Source of the DNA: an uncultured Lachnospiraceae bacterium | GTDB taxonomy: Bacteria; Bacillota; Clostridia; Lachnospirales; Lachnospiraceae | Length of the DNA stretch: 9,921 bases | Assembly (NCBI GenBank): GCA_947175305.1 | Contig: CAMWMO010000014.1 | Coordinates: 1 to 9,921 of the forward strand | Direction: 5' to 3' | Made by a program: the position numbers and the translations under genes | In this document: positions 1 to 6,279 of the stretch, piece after piece | Layout: every line of letters starts with the position of its first letter | Position numbering within the stretch: position 1 is the stretch's first letter | The notes under the pieces: model-generated | The model's input: only the letters and a program-made list of their open reading frames with translations | Told to the model about the DNA's origin: nothing | Database searches by the model: none

Positions 1-536
1 CCTATAAGACAAAGGCGGTGCTGCGGGATGTGAGCGGCGCAGCTTTGGCGGCAGGCAGTGACTACGATAAAAATTTACAGTACACTTACGAGATAGATAG
101 CGAGGTATTGCTGCCAGACGGTCAAAAGATCATGCGGAGAGCCGGGGAAGCCGTGGGGGAAGAGGACATTCCCACAGCGGGGACAGCGATCCGTGTAACC
201 GCGCGGGGAATAGGTGCGTATCAGGGAGACGGCGATGCGGAATGCTCTGCGGTCTACAGGATCGTGGCGGCGGATTTCACGAAGGTGAAGGTAAAGGTAA
301 ACGCGAAGACTTATCAGGATGGCCGGCCTGTCTTTCTGACAAAGGATGATCTGGTCCTGACTGTGAAGGGAGTGGAGGAGCCGCTGGTTCTTGGCGAAGA
401 TTATATTATAAAAGAAGAAACTTATATAAACCACACAAAGAAAGGAAAAGCAAAGGTGACTCTGCAGGGCATCGGAAACTACGGAGGGGAGAAGACCATC
501 ACCTATACCATTGGAGCAAAGACGCTGTGGTGGTAG
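1..536 (+). CDS. C-terminal part of a repeat-containing cell-surface protein (5' end outside window)
   Basis: The reading frame is open from base 3 and stops with TAG at 534-536, giving the last 177 residues of a longer protein. Two spaced copies of a beta-strand motif are visible: 'VTARGIGAYQGD...YRI' near the middle and 'VTLQGIGNYGGE...YTI' near the end. This G-x-G-x-Y-x-G pattern, ending in a short aromatic strand, is typical of tandem Ig-like or MBG/YDG-like modules in large secreted proteins of Clostridia. The protein ends in KTLWW. No LPXTG motif, SLH domain or C-terminal membrane segment is present, so any anchor would be N-terminal or the protein is released. It has its own terminator and faces the convergent regulator gene, so it probably belongs to a separate transcription unit from the sugar genes. 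Its function is unknown; only the module type can be supported. Confidence 0.75.
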   Translation, partial: YKTKAVLRDVSGAALAAGSDYDKNLQYTYEIDSEVLLPDGQKIMRRAGEAVGEEDIPTAGTAIRVTARGIGAYQGDGDAECSAVYRIVAADFTKVKVKVNAKTYQDGRPVFLTKDDLVLTVKGVEEPLVLGEDYIIKEETYINHTKKGKAKVTLQGIGNYGGEKTITYTIGAKTLWW

Positions 537-545
537 AGATTTCTT

Positions 546-577
546 AAAAAACAGCGGTCGAAGGACCGCTGCTTTTT
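546..577. terminator. Bidirectional intrinsic terminator between convergent genes
   Basis: An 8-bp perfect stem, CAGCGGTC at 552-559 paired with GACCGCTG at 564-571, closes a GAAG tetraloop. It is flanked by an A-run (546-551) and a T-run (573-577), so it can act as a rho-independent terminator in both directions. It lies 9 bp after the stop of the surface-protein gene, and the stop codon of the minus-strand regulator (576-578) overlaps its edge. Confidence 0.9.
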
Positions 578-920
578 AGTCTGAATGCTTTAAAAACCGG
601 ATATATTTCAGCAGATCGCGCCGGTCTTTGGCGCTCAGTTTCTGAAGATCGTAGACCACATCGTGTAGGGTAACGTCGCCCAGATACTTCCCGTTCAGGT
701 TCGTATTGCCAAGATATCCGGAATCAGCGCCTAAGAGATAATCTGTGCTGACCTGATAAAATTTTGAAAGTTTGACCACGGCCCAGATCGGAATATCTCG
801 ATGGCCGTTTTCGTAGTTGGAGTAGGTTTGCTGTGATACGCCCAGATATTCGGCAATTGTCTTCTGCTTGATGTCATTATCTTCCCGCAAATCTCTGATG
901 ATCCGACGCAGCTCCTTCAT
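576..920 (-). CDS. XRE/Cro family helix-turn-helix transcriptional regulator
   Basis: This is a 114-residue DNA-binding protein. Residues about 5-64 form an XRE (HTH_3) domain: the recognition core runs from KQKTIAEYLG (19-28) to VSQQTYSNYENG (28-39), followed by the usual IPIWAVVKLSKFYQVSTDYLLG tail. The remaining 50 residues (ending in SAKDRRDLLKYIRFLK) are probably helical and could mediate dimerisation. No ligand or peptidase domain is present. I chose the ATG at 918-920 because GAAGGGAG (933-940) lies 12 bp upstream. The in-frame ATG at 948-950 would add 10 residues but has no Shine-Dalgarno sequence and the extension lies outside the domain. The gene diverges from the membrane glycosyltransferase at 1131, and two palindromes lie between them. 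It is therefore a candidate local regulator of itself and of the sugar locus; the target is inferred from position only. Confidence 0.88.
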   Translation of the reverse strand: MKELRRIIRDLREDNDIKQKTIAEYLGVSQQTYSNYENGHRDIPIWAVVKLSKFYQVSTDYLLGADSGYLGNTNLNGKYLGDVTLHDVVYDLQKLSAKDRRDLLKYIRFLKHSD

Positions 921-932
921 GGTGATACAGGA

Positions 933-940
933 CTCCCTTC
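933..940 (-). promoter_or_regulatory. Ribosome binding site deciding the XRE start
   Basis: On the minus strand GAAGGGAG lies 12 nt before the ATG at 918-920. It would be inside the coding region if the upstream ATG at 948-950 were used, and that ATG has no comparable site. This supports the shorter protein. Confidence 0.6.
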
Positions 941-990
941 TGACTATCATTTATCATGATTGACATTTTCGTTGTTTTAAATGCTATCAC

Positions 991-1006
991 ACAACAAAAA
1001 GTTGTA
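991..1006. promoter_or_regulatory. Operator-like palindrome 1 in the XRE/GT-C divergent region
   Basis: ACAAC-AAAAA-GTTGT (991-1005) is a perfect inverted repeat with 5-bp arms. With the following A it matches a second site 54 bp downstream at 14 of 16 positions. Both share the core ACAA-N7-TTGT. Small dyads of this size beside an XRE gene are typical Cro/CI-type binding sites. That the neighbouring XRE protein binds here is an inference. Confidence 0.55.
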
Positions 1007-1041
1007 GAAAGGAAACTTCGAAAAGAAGAAATGAGGAAAAA

Positions 1042-1062
1042 TATACAACAAAACATTGTATA
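1042..1062. promoter_or_regulatory. Operator-like palindrome 2 in the XRE/GT-C divergent region
   Basis: Arms TATACAA (1042-1048) and TTGTATA (1056-1062) are perfect 7-bp inverted repeats around a 7-bp spacer CAAAACA. The inner part repeats palindrome 1 (ACAACAAAA..TTGTA). The right arm includes TTGTAT (1056-1061), which could serve as a -35 box with TATTGT at 1079-1084, so binding could block that promoter. Alternatively, the site lies just upstream of the second promoter candidate at 1081-1109. Confidence 0.55.
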
Positions 1063-1080
1063 AGGAACGATGCACTTATA

Positions 1081-1109
1081 TTGTATTTTCCGGAGAAACA
1101 GGGTAGAAT
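1081..1109 (+). promoter_or_regulatory. Candidate promoter for the membrane glycosyltransferase gene
   Basis: TTGTAT (1081-1086) and TAGAAT (1104-1109) are separated by 17 bp and match sigma-70/sigma-A boxes at 4/6 and 5/6 positions. Transcription would start near 1116, leaving only about 15 nt before the ATG at 1131. A weaker alternative, TTGTAT (1056-1061) with TATTGT (1079-1084), would start near 1091 and overlap palindrome 2. I cannot decide between them from sequence alone. Confidence 0.4.
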
Positions 1110-1130
1110 GAATAAGAGTAACACTGGAAA

Positions 1131-2954
1131 ATGAAGGAAATGGTAGAGTATATGGCTCAAAATCATGTGTTTCATCGGATCATAAACGGTATGATCCGTA
1201 TTATGCTTGCAGGAGCGCTGTTTCTCCTGCTTTTGCACAGTGTCTTCAGTACCAGTTTTGTGGGCACACTGGTTTTGGAAGATGGCAGCTGGCAGGAGCG
1301 AACTCTCAACATAGCGGACAACCCTCTGCGGCATCTGCTTTTGTTTGTAGTTTTTTCGACGATTCTCTTTCTGGTGCGCAAGGTCTGGAGGAGAGTGCAT
1401 GTCCGCGTTACGGCAAATATCTTTTGGATTTTTACGGTTATCACGCTGGCAGCAGGTACGGCCTATGTATTGATGACGCAGCTATATCCCGGCTCCGATC
1501 CAGCCAAGGTGTATGCGATCGCTATGCAGTGGAGGCAGGGGGATTTTTCAGCCTTTCAGGAGGAGGGATACCTTTTTTGTTATCCGTTTCAGTCGGGAAT
1601 CGTCCTGTTTTTGTATCTTTTGAGCTTTCTCTTTGGTGAGGGGAACTATGTGGGACCTCAGCTGGTGAATGTGATCTGTCTGGCGGTGATCTATGGTCTG
1701 TTGGCAAAGCTGTTTCCTCTTTTCGGAGATGTGGAAGAAGTCGGCGGCGGGAAAGAACACGGACTGCAGACGGCGGTATATCTGTCTCTGTTTGCGTGGA
1801 CGCCTCTGGCGTTCTATGTGACCTATCTATATGGTATCCTGCCGGGCATGGCACTGTCTCTGGGAGCGGTCTACTTTGCACTGCGTTATCTTTGCACCAG
1901 ACAATACCGCTATATCGCGGCGGGCTCCCTCTGCATGGGACTGGCTACGGTGATCAAGATGAACTGTCTGATCTATCTGATCGCCATCGCCTGCTTTCTG
2001 GTCTATGACGCCATTGATCTTTTGTTTTTATCGAAGGGGGAACACCGGAGAAAATGGATGGCATCTCTTCTTTTTATAGCCTGCATGGGGCTGAGTGTGG
2101 TGGTCTGCGGAAAGGTGAATGACCGCCTCGTGGAACGGATCACCGGGCAGGAGCTGGGGGAGGGAGAGGTCATGCTCTCCTGGATCGTCATGGGACTGCA
2201 GGAAGCGCCGCTTGGACCGGGAGGCTACAACGGGTATATCAGCAATGTGTTTACGGCCAACCATTATGACACGGAGCAGGTCACGGAGGCTTCGTTGGAG
2301 GATCTTCACACGATTATGACACGTATGTCGGAAAACCTGCTGGATGAGGGGTTGCCGTTTTTTGCCAGAAAAACGGCCTTTCAGTGGAACGACCCCACTT
2401 TTATTTGTCTGGACCGCACCCGAGGGAGAAAAGGGGCAGTAACGATGCCTGTCTGGCTAAAGAGTCTGATCTATGGCAGAGGGAGTGTGTACCTGTCGAT
2501 CCTGCTCAATTACATGCAGACTTTGATCCTGCTGTGCGCTCTGCTGTATATCCTGTTTCGCTGGCGCAGCCGGAATCTCTATGAGTTGATGGGAGCAGTG
2601 GTCTTTCTGGGAGGATTCCTTTTCCATATGTTCTGGGAATCCAGCGCTTCTTACACGATCCCTTATTTTATCCTGCTCATTCCCTACGCTGTCTGCGGTA
2701 TGGCTGAATGGATGCGATATTTGGAAACTGTGATAGAGGGGATAGGGAAAAAAGAGAATATGGCTGTCGAAGAGCAGGGGAATGGGAAGAAAAAGGCGAT
2801 CCTGTGTGTGGCGGCTTTGGCCGTTGTTCTGGTTCTGACTGCCTTTACCAGAACCAATCTTTTTGACCGGACGATCGCCCTGAATGATGATCTGCAGGGG
2901 ATCGATGCAAGCGATCAGTTTTATAAGAGGGGCGATTGGGAGATTGGCTATTGA
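1131..2954 (+). CDS. Multi-spanning GT-C type membrane glycosyltransferase (GT39/PMT-like)
   Basis: This is a 607-residue polytopic membrane protein with about 12-13 hydrophobic helices (roughly residues 21-37, 68-83, 95-115, 151-168, 175-194, 212-228, 230-252, 260-290, 310-326, 460-478, 488-503, 509-525 and 555-573). A large hydrophilic stretch at about 330-450 is probably extracytoplasmic. After the third helix comes YPGSDPAKVY (119-128), with D123 in the position where GT-C fold enzymes carry an acidic residue in the first outer loop. Such enzymes take sugars from polyprenyl-phosphate donors and add them to lipid-linked or surface glycans. Donor and acceptor are unknown. The start is uncertain: ATG 1131 has only a weak AAGAG 12 nt upstream, and ATGs at 1140 and 1152 are alternatives. 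An 8-codon ORF overlaps ATG 1131. The gene converges with the minus-strand GT2 gene, with 24 bp between them and no clear terminator. The family call is moderate; a Wzy-like polymerase is less likely. Confidence 0.72.
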   Translation: MKEMVEYMAQNHVFHRIINGMIRIMLAGALFLLLLHSVFSTSFVGTLVLEDGSWQERTLNIADNPLRHLLLFVVFSTILFLVRKVWRRVHVRVTANIFWIFTVITLAAGTAYVLMTQLYPGSDPAKVYAIAMQWRQGDFSAFQEEGYLFCYPFQSGIVLFLYLLSFLFGEGNYVGPQLVNVICLAVIYGLLAKLFPLFGDVEEVGGGKEHGLQTAVYLSLFAWTPLAFYVTYLYGILPGMALSLGAVYFALRYLCTRQYRYIAAGSLCMGLATVIKMNCLIYLIAIACFLVYDAIDLLFLSKGEHRRKWMASLLFIACMGLSVVVCGKVNDRLVERITGQELGEGEVMLSWIVMGLQEAPLGPGGYNGYISNVFTANHYDTEQVTEASLEDLHTIMTRMSENLLDEGLPFFARKTAFQWNDPTFICLDRTRGRKGAVTMPVWLKSLIYGRGSVYLSILLNYMQTLILLCALLYILFRWRSRNLYELMGAVVFLGGFLFHMFWESSASYTIPYFILLIPYAVCGMAEWMRYLETVIEGIGKKENMAVEEQGNGKKKAILCVAALAVVLVLTAFTRTNLFDRTIALNDDLQGIDASDQFYKRGDWEIGY

Positions 2955-2978
2955 TCTGCGCCGGCGTCCGGAGCGGGT

Positions 2979-3992
2979 TCAGTGCATCAGGAAAAAGCGG
3001 AACAGGCGGTAGAGCCTGTGGCGGATACAGAAAACGTAGGCTTTGTTGTGAAGCCCGGTGATGTCGCTGATCTTAACTGCGCGGAAAGCCCGTCGGATGG
3101 ATGGATAATCGCACTCAGAGAGAAAATCCTTTTTAAAATTCTGTCTGGCTTTCAGGGCATTTTGAAATACGAGAGGAAGAGTCAGGAGACACTGATAGGC
3201 ATAGTAATATAAAAGCTGCTTTTCCATACAAGGGTGCGCGGCGAGATCGATCAGCTTATCATAGGTAGTAAAGAGCAGATGATTTTCCGCAAGTCGTCCG
3301 AAATCCATGGTATGGGTGAGGGAGGACGAACTGCTCCTGTAATAGTAGAGGGCTTCCGGGAGAAAACAGACGGAGGATGCTTCTAAAAGACAGCTGTAGA
3401 CGGCAAGCCCGTCTTCCCCAAGCTTGAGGGACAGGGGCACCTGAAACAGATGTTTCTCAAACATGTTCCGGCGAAACAGTTTGGTACACAGGCTGGGAGA
3501 GATGCCGTAGTGAAAGAAGCTGCCGGAGAAAAGCATACTGGGATAAATCTGTTCTTTCAGCTGCTGTCTGTCGTAGAAGCCGGGGTTACAAAAATCCAGG
3601 CGTTTGATCTCTTTTTCAGGCGTGACGGCAGTGTAATTACAACATATGACATCTGCGTCATGTTTTTGGGCGGCAGCGCACATTGTCTGATACATGGAAG
3701 GGGCGATCCAGTCATCACTGTCCACGAAAGTGACGTATTCTCCATATGCCTGTCGAAAGCCCGCTTGTCTGGCCGACATGTGACCGTCGTTTTCTTTGTG
3801 AAAACATCGGATGCGGCTGTCTTTTTTCGCGTAATCGTCACAGATAGAGCCGGATGCATCGGTGGAACCGTCATCTATGAGCAGAACCTCGAAGTCCGCG
3901 AAGGTCTGGGCGAGAATGCTGTCCAGACAGCAGGCCAGATAAGGTTCTACATTATATACAGGAACGATGATACTTAAAAAAGGTGTGGACAT
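2979..3992 (-). CDS. Family 2 (GT-A) glycosyltransferase
   Basis: This is a 337-residue inverting glycosyltransferase, probably cytoplasmic and membrane-peripheral, that transfers a sugar from a nucleotide donor to a growing glycan. It opens with FLSIIVPVYNVEPYL (5-19). It continues with the nucleotide-binding IDDGSTD (39-45), the metal-binding DSDDW (91-95), and a GEDG catalytic-base-type motif (192-195). YYYRSSSSS (216-224) matches the 'YR...S' segment usual after the GT2 catalytic core. The C-terminal third is aromatic and basic. The ATG at 3990-3992 is chosen because AAAGGAG (4003-4009) lies 10 nt upstream and residue 5 begins the conserved first strand. An open frame continues upstream to 4271 but would overlap the next gene. 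The gene is transcribed against its neighbours and has its own good promoter. The specific sugar cannot be read from sequence. Confidence 0.9.
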   Translation of the reverse strand: MSTPFLSIIVPVYNVEPYLACCLDSILAQTFADFEVLLIDDGSTDASGSICDDYAKKDSRIRCFHKENDGHMSARQAGFRQAYGEYVTFVDSDDWIAPSMYQTMCAAAQKHDADVICCNYTAVTPEKEIKRLDFCNPGFYDRQQLKEQIYPSMLFSGSFFHYGISPSLCTKLFRRNMFEKHLFQVPLSLKLGEDGLAVYSCLLEASSVCFLPEALYYYRSSSSSLTHTMDFGRLAENHLLFTTYDKLIDLAAHPCMEKQLLYYYAYQCLLTLPLVFQNALKARQNFKKDFLSECDYPSIRRAFRAVKISDITGLHNKAYVFCIRHRLYRLFRFFLMH

Positions 3993-4002
3993 ATATGCTT
4001 TG

Positions 4003-4009
4003 CTCCTTT
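4003..4009 (-). promoter_or_regulatory. Ribosome binding site fixing the start of the minus-strand GT2 gene
   Basis: AAAGGAG on the minus strand stands 10 nt before the ATG at 3990-3992. It would lie within coding sequence if the longer open frame starting at 4271 were used. Confidence 0.8.
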
Positions 4010-4014
4010 GTTTA

Positions 4015-4043
4015 TTGATAGTTATTGTAGCTTTTTTAATGAT
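4015..4043 (+). promoter_or_regulatory. Candidate promoter of the rightward glycosyltransferase cluster
   Basis: TTGATA (4015-4020, 5/6) and AATGAT (4038-4043, 4/6) are 17 bp apart. The start would be near 4050, just before GAAAGAGA at 4053-4060 and the ATG at 4067. The elements interlock with the opposite-strand promoter at 4024-4052. The -10 box is only fair. Confidence 0.45.
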
Positions 4044-4052
4044 TCTTTGCAA
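4024..4052 (-). promoter_or_regulatory. Promoter of the minus-strand GT2 gene
   Basis: On the minus strand TTGCAA (4052-4047) and TACAAT (4029-4024) are separated by exactly 17 bp, with an A-rich spacer. This is a good vegetative sigma-factor match (4/6 and 5/6). Transcription would begin around 4017, giving a leader of about 25 nt that contains the AAAGGAG ribosome site. Confidence 0.7.
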
Positions 4053-4066
4053 GAAAGAGATGCCGG

Positions 4067-5164
4067 ATGATGGAAAAGATCGTATTTGTGATACCGGATA
4101 TGCCGGGCGGCGGCACGGAGCGTGTGGTGGCGCTTTTGGCAAATGAATACAGAGGCAGGGGGATTCCTGTGGCGATCCTTCTTTTTGCAGGGCAGGAGAC
4201 GGCCTATCCGTTGGATCCCAGGATTGAAGTGGTGAGTGTGGGAAGTCCCTCAGGAGGAAGCTTCCTTGCACGGCTTGGGAGGATCCATCGGATGCGGCAG
4301 TTTTACCGTTCCAATAAAAACTGTCAGATATGGTCTTTCAGCGTGATGGGAGCAGTGTTTTCCACCGTGGCGGCTCTGGGACAGAGGCACTTTTTTCTCG
4401 TCTCCGAGCGCAATGACCCTAACCGCTACGACCACAGGCGGATCCGGAATTTGTCTTACAGGCGGGCGGATGTGGTGGTTTGTCAGACGAAGGACGCTGT
4501 GCAGAGTTTTCCCCATGGGATTTCTAAAAAGAGCGTGGTGATTTCCAATCCACTGGAACTGGACATATCGCCCTATGCAGGAGAGCGAGAGAAGCGCATT
4601 GTGGCGGTGGGACGGTTGAATGCCCAGAAAAATCACCGGCTGTTGTTAGAAGCTTTTGCTTCTTTCAGAGAAACGCATAGGGATTATGTGCTGGAACTCT
4701 ACGGCAAAGGAGAACTGGAGAAAGAACTTAGGGCGTATGCAGCTCGATTGAAAATTGACGATCATGTCATATTCAAAGGCTTTTCTGACCATGTCCTTTT
4801 GGACATAAGAACAGCGGCGATGTATATTCTTTCTTCGGACTACGAGGGAATCTCCAATTCGATGCTGGAGGCTATGGCGTTAGGGGTACCGGTGATTGCC
4901 ACAGACTGTCCAATCGGCGGTTCACGCACATATATCAAGGATGGCGTGAACGGTTTCCTTGTGCCCGTGGGTGATGCGGATGCGCTGTCACATGCCATGG
5001 GGCGGCTGGCGGAGGAGCCGGGACTGTCTGAAAGATTCAGCCGGGAGGCGGTGAAGCTGAAAGAGGAGCTGGCGGTTTCCCGAATAGCGGACAGCTTTCT
5101 CGCTTTGACAGGCGAGGGCGCAGAAAGACTTCGGGGCAGAAAGCAAGGAGAAAACGATGAGTAA
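4067..5164 (+). CDS. Family 4 (GT-B) glycosyltransferase
   Basis: This is a 365-residue retaining glycosyltransferase that would transfer a sugar from a nucleotide donor to a lipid-linked acceptor at the cytoplasmic membrane face. The N-terminal Rossmann domain begins IVFVIPDMPGGGTERVV (5-21), with the acceptor-side glycine loop GGGTE. The linker FLVSERNDPNR (110-120) is typical of GalNAc/GlcNAc-type GT4 enzymes such as the EpsF/WbpH group. The C-terminal domain starts at VAVGRLNAQKNH (179-190). The donor-binding EX7E motif is intact: E260 and E268 in SSDYEGISNSMLEAMALG. The following DCPIGGSRTYI (280-290) resembles GT4 enzymes acting on lipid-linked glycans. ATGs at 4067 and 4070 are adjacent; GAAAGAGA at 4053-4060 could serve either. 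The end overlaps the next gene by 8 bp, so the two are probably translated together. The exact sugar is not determinable. Confidence 0.92.
   Translation: MMEKIVFVIPDMPGGGTERVVALLANEYRGRGIPVAILLFAGQETAYPLDPRIEVVSVGSPSGGSFLARLGRIHRMRQFYRSNKNCQIWSFSVMGAVFSTVAALGQRHFFLVSERNDPNRYDHRRIRNLSYRRADVVVCQTKDAVQSFPHGISKKSVVISNPLELDISPYAGEREKRIVAVGRLNAQKNHRLLLEAFASFRETHRDYVLELYGKGELEKELRAYAARLKIDDHVIFKGFSDHVLLDIRTAAMYILSSDYEGISNSMLEAMALGVPVIATDCPIGGSRTYIKDGVNGFLVPVGDADALSHAMGRLAEEPGLSERFSREAVKLKEELAVSRIADSFLALTGEGAERLRGRKQGENDE
5145..5150 (+). promoter_or_regulatory. Ribosome binding site inside the end of the first GT4 gene
   Basis: AAGGAG lies 6 nt before the ATG at 5157 and within the last codons of the preceding gene. 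Together with the 8-bp overlap it suits translational coupling of the two GT4 enzymes. Confidence 0.75.
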
Positions 5165-6254
5165 GGTGTTGGTGATCAATCCTATTTTATATACGTCGGA
5201 GACGAATGAGATCCCCAGGGTGGATTCCATAAAGGATACCATGATCTACACGCTGTGCCTTGGCTTTTTGCGGGCGGGCCATGAGGTGACGCTGATCGCT
5301 GCCGAGGACTACAGGCCCACTCATAAGGAGCGTTATGACTTTCCGGTGCTCTGGTTTCGGACTGTTTTTCATAAGTTGTTTCTGCCCCGGTGCTTTCCCT
5401 ATATGCCCGGGCTTCGCAGATATCTAAAAAGTCATCATGAATATGACATCATTGTCACAAGTGAGGTCTTTGCGACCTGGTCCTATACAGCGGCAAGGCT
5501 TGTTCCGGAAAAGACGATTATCTGGCACGAACTGGCGGCGCACAACAATATGCTGCATAAAATTCCGTCAAGGCTATGGTATCATCTAGTGGCGCGCTGT
5601 CTGATGCGCCGGGCACAGGTGGTGCCCCGGTCCGAGGAGGCGGGCGCTTTTATCGGACAGTTTCTGCCCGGGGCGGAAAAGGAGCCTATCGATCACGGGG
5701 TGGATCTTGACAGGTTCCTGCCGGGCGGAGAGCGGGAGGACTGCTTTGTGGTGGTGTCTCAGCTCATTCCCCGCAAACAGATCAGTCATACGATAGAGGC
5801 TTTTGCCGGCTTTGTAGAGGCGGGACATGCCTCTTATCGGCTGAAGGTGATCGGGAATGGGGAGGAGGAAGAGGCGCTCAAAGACCTGACCCGCGGTCTC
5901 GGATTGGAAGAGAAGGTGGCATTTCTGGGAAAGCTCTCCCATGAGACGCTGCTTCCCATCGTGGCTTCCGCCAAAGCGCTTCTGGTCTCCACCAGAAAGG
6001 ATAACAATATGGTCTCCATTGTGGAGAGCATTGCCCTGGGTACGCCGGTGGTGACCACTTCTGTTCCCTACAACGCATCCTATATCGGGCGGGAGGAGTT
6101 GGGAATCGTGGAGGACGACTGGACATCTGACGCACTTGTCAGAATCACTGCGGAAAATGAGAGATATGTGGCGAACTGTCTTGCCTATAGACAGAAGCTT
6201 TCCAATGTGGCCTGCGCGGAGAGATTTCTGGAGCTTGCCGCCCTTGCTTTTTAG
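5157..6254 (+). CDS. Family 4-like (GT-B) glycosyltransferase with a D-x7-E donor motif
   Basis: This is a 365-residue GT-B enzyme expected to add one sugar during assembly of the glycan. Its start overlaps the preceding gene in ATGAGTAA and has AAGGAG (5145-5150) 6 nt upstream, a clear coupled start. The N-terminal domain begins KVLVINPILYTSE (3-15), and FLRAGHEVTLIAAEDY (37-52) forms the next strand-loop. IIWHELAAHNNMLHKIPSRLWY (121-142) is the acceptor-side segment. The C-terminal domain shows VVVSQLIPRKQISHTIEAF (198-216), LKVIGNGEEEEAL (229-241), and STRKDNNMVSIVESIALGTPVVTT (278-301). In the usual E-x7-E donor motif the first Glu is replaced by Asp: D282 and E290. The end has G-S-type loops changed to PYNASYIG. 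The family call is firm; substrate is unknown. It ends 25 bp before the GT8 gene. Confidence 0.88.
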   Translation: MSKVLVINPILYTSETNEIPRVDSIKDTMIYTLCLGFLRAGHEVTLIAAEDYRPTHKERYDFPVLWFRTVFHKLFLPRCFPYMPGLRRYLKSHHEYDIIVTSEVFATWSYTAARLVPEKTIIWHELAAHNNMLHKIPSRLWYHLVARCLMRRAQVVPRSEEAGAFIGQFLPGAEKEPIDHGVDLDRFLPGGEREDCFVVVSQLIPRKQISHTIEAFAGFVEAGHASYRLKVIGNGEEEEALKDLTRGLGLEEKVAFLGKLSHETLLPIVASAKALLVSTRKDNNMVSIVESIALGTPVVTTSVPYNASYIGREELGIVEDDWTSDALVRITAENERYVANCLAYRQKLSNVACAERFLELAALAF

Positions 6255-6259
6255 GGGGT
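6253..6259 (+). promoter_or_regulatory. Displaced Shine-Dalgarno sequence before the GT8 gene
   Basis: AGGGGGT overlaps the stop codon of the preceding gene. It is placed ideally for ATG-TAA at 6264-6269 rather than for the real start at 6280, where the gap is about 20 nt. Confidence 0.45.
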
Positions 6260-6279
6260 ATCCATGTAAAATGTAGATT

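Noticed and set aside
948..950. Upstream ATG for the XRE regulator
   Set aside because: There is no Shine-Dalgarno sequence, and the extra 10 residues precede the conserved domain; the ATG at 918-920 is better placed.
946..960. ATCATTTATCATGAT repeat and palindrome near the XRE start
   Set aside because: It is short and AT-rich, does not match the other dyads, and coincides with no promoter element that I could define.
987..1400. 137-codon minus-strand open frame covering the XRE upstream region
   Set aside because: It overlaps the membrane glycosyltransferase start and both palindromes; the hydrophobic tracts are a by-product of the opposite strand.
2961..2971. CCGG-CGT-CCGG inverted repeat between convergent genes
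   Set aside because: The stem is only 4 bp and no T-run follows on either strand, so it is not supported as a terminator.
3450..3977. 175-codon plus-strand open frame within the GT2 gene
   Set aside because: It is a complementary-strand shadow of a well-supported glycosyltransferase; its composition shows no motif.
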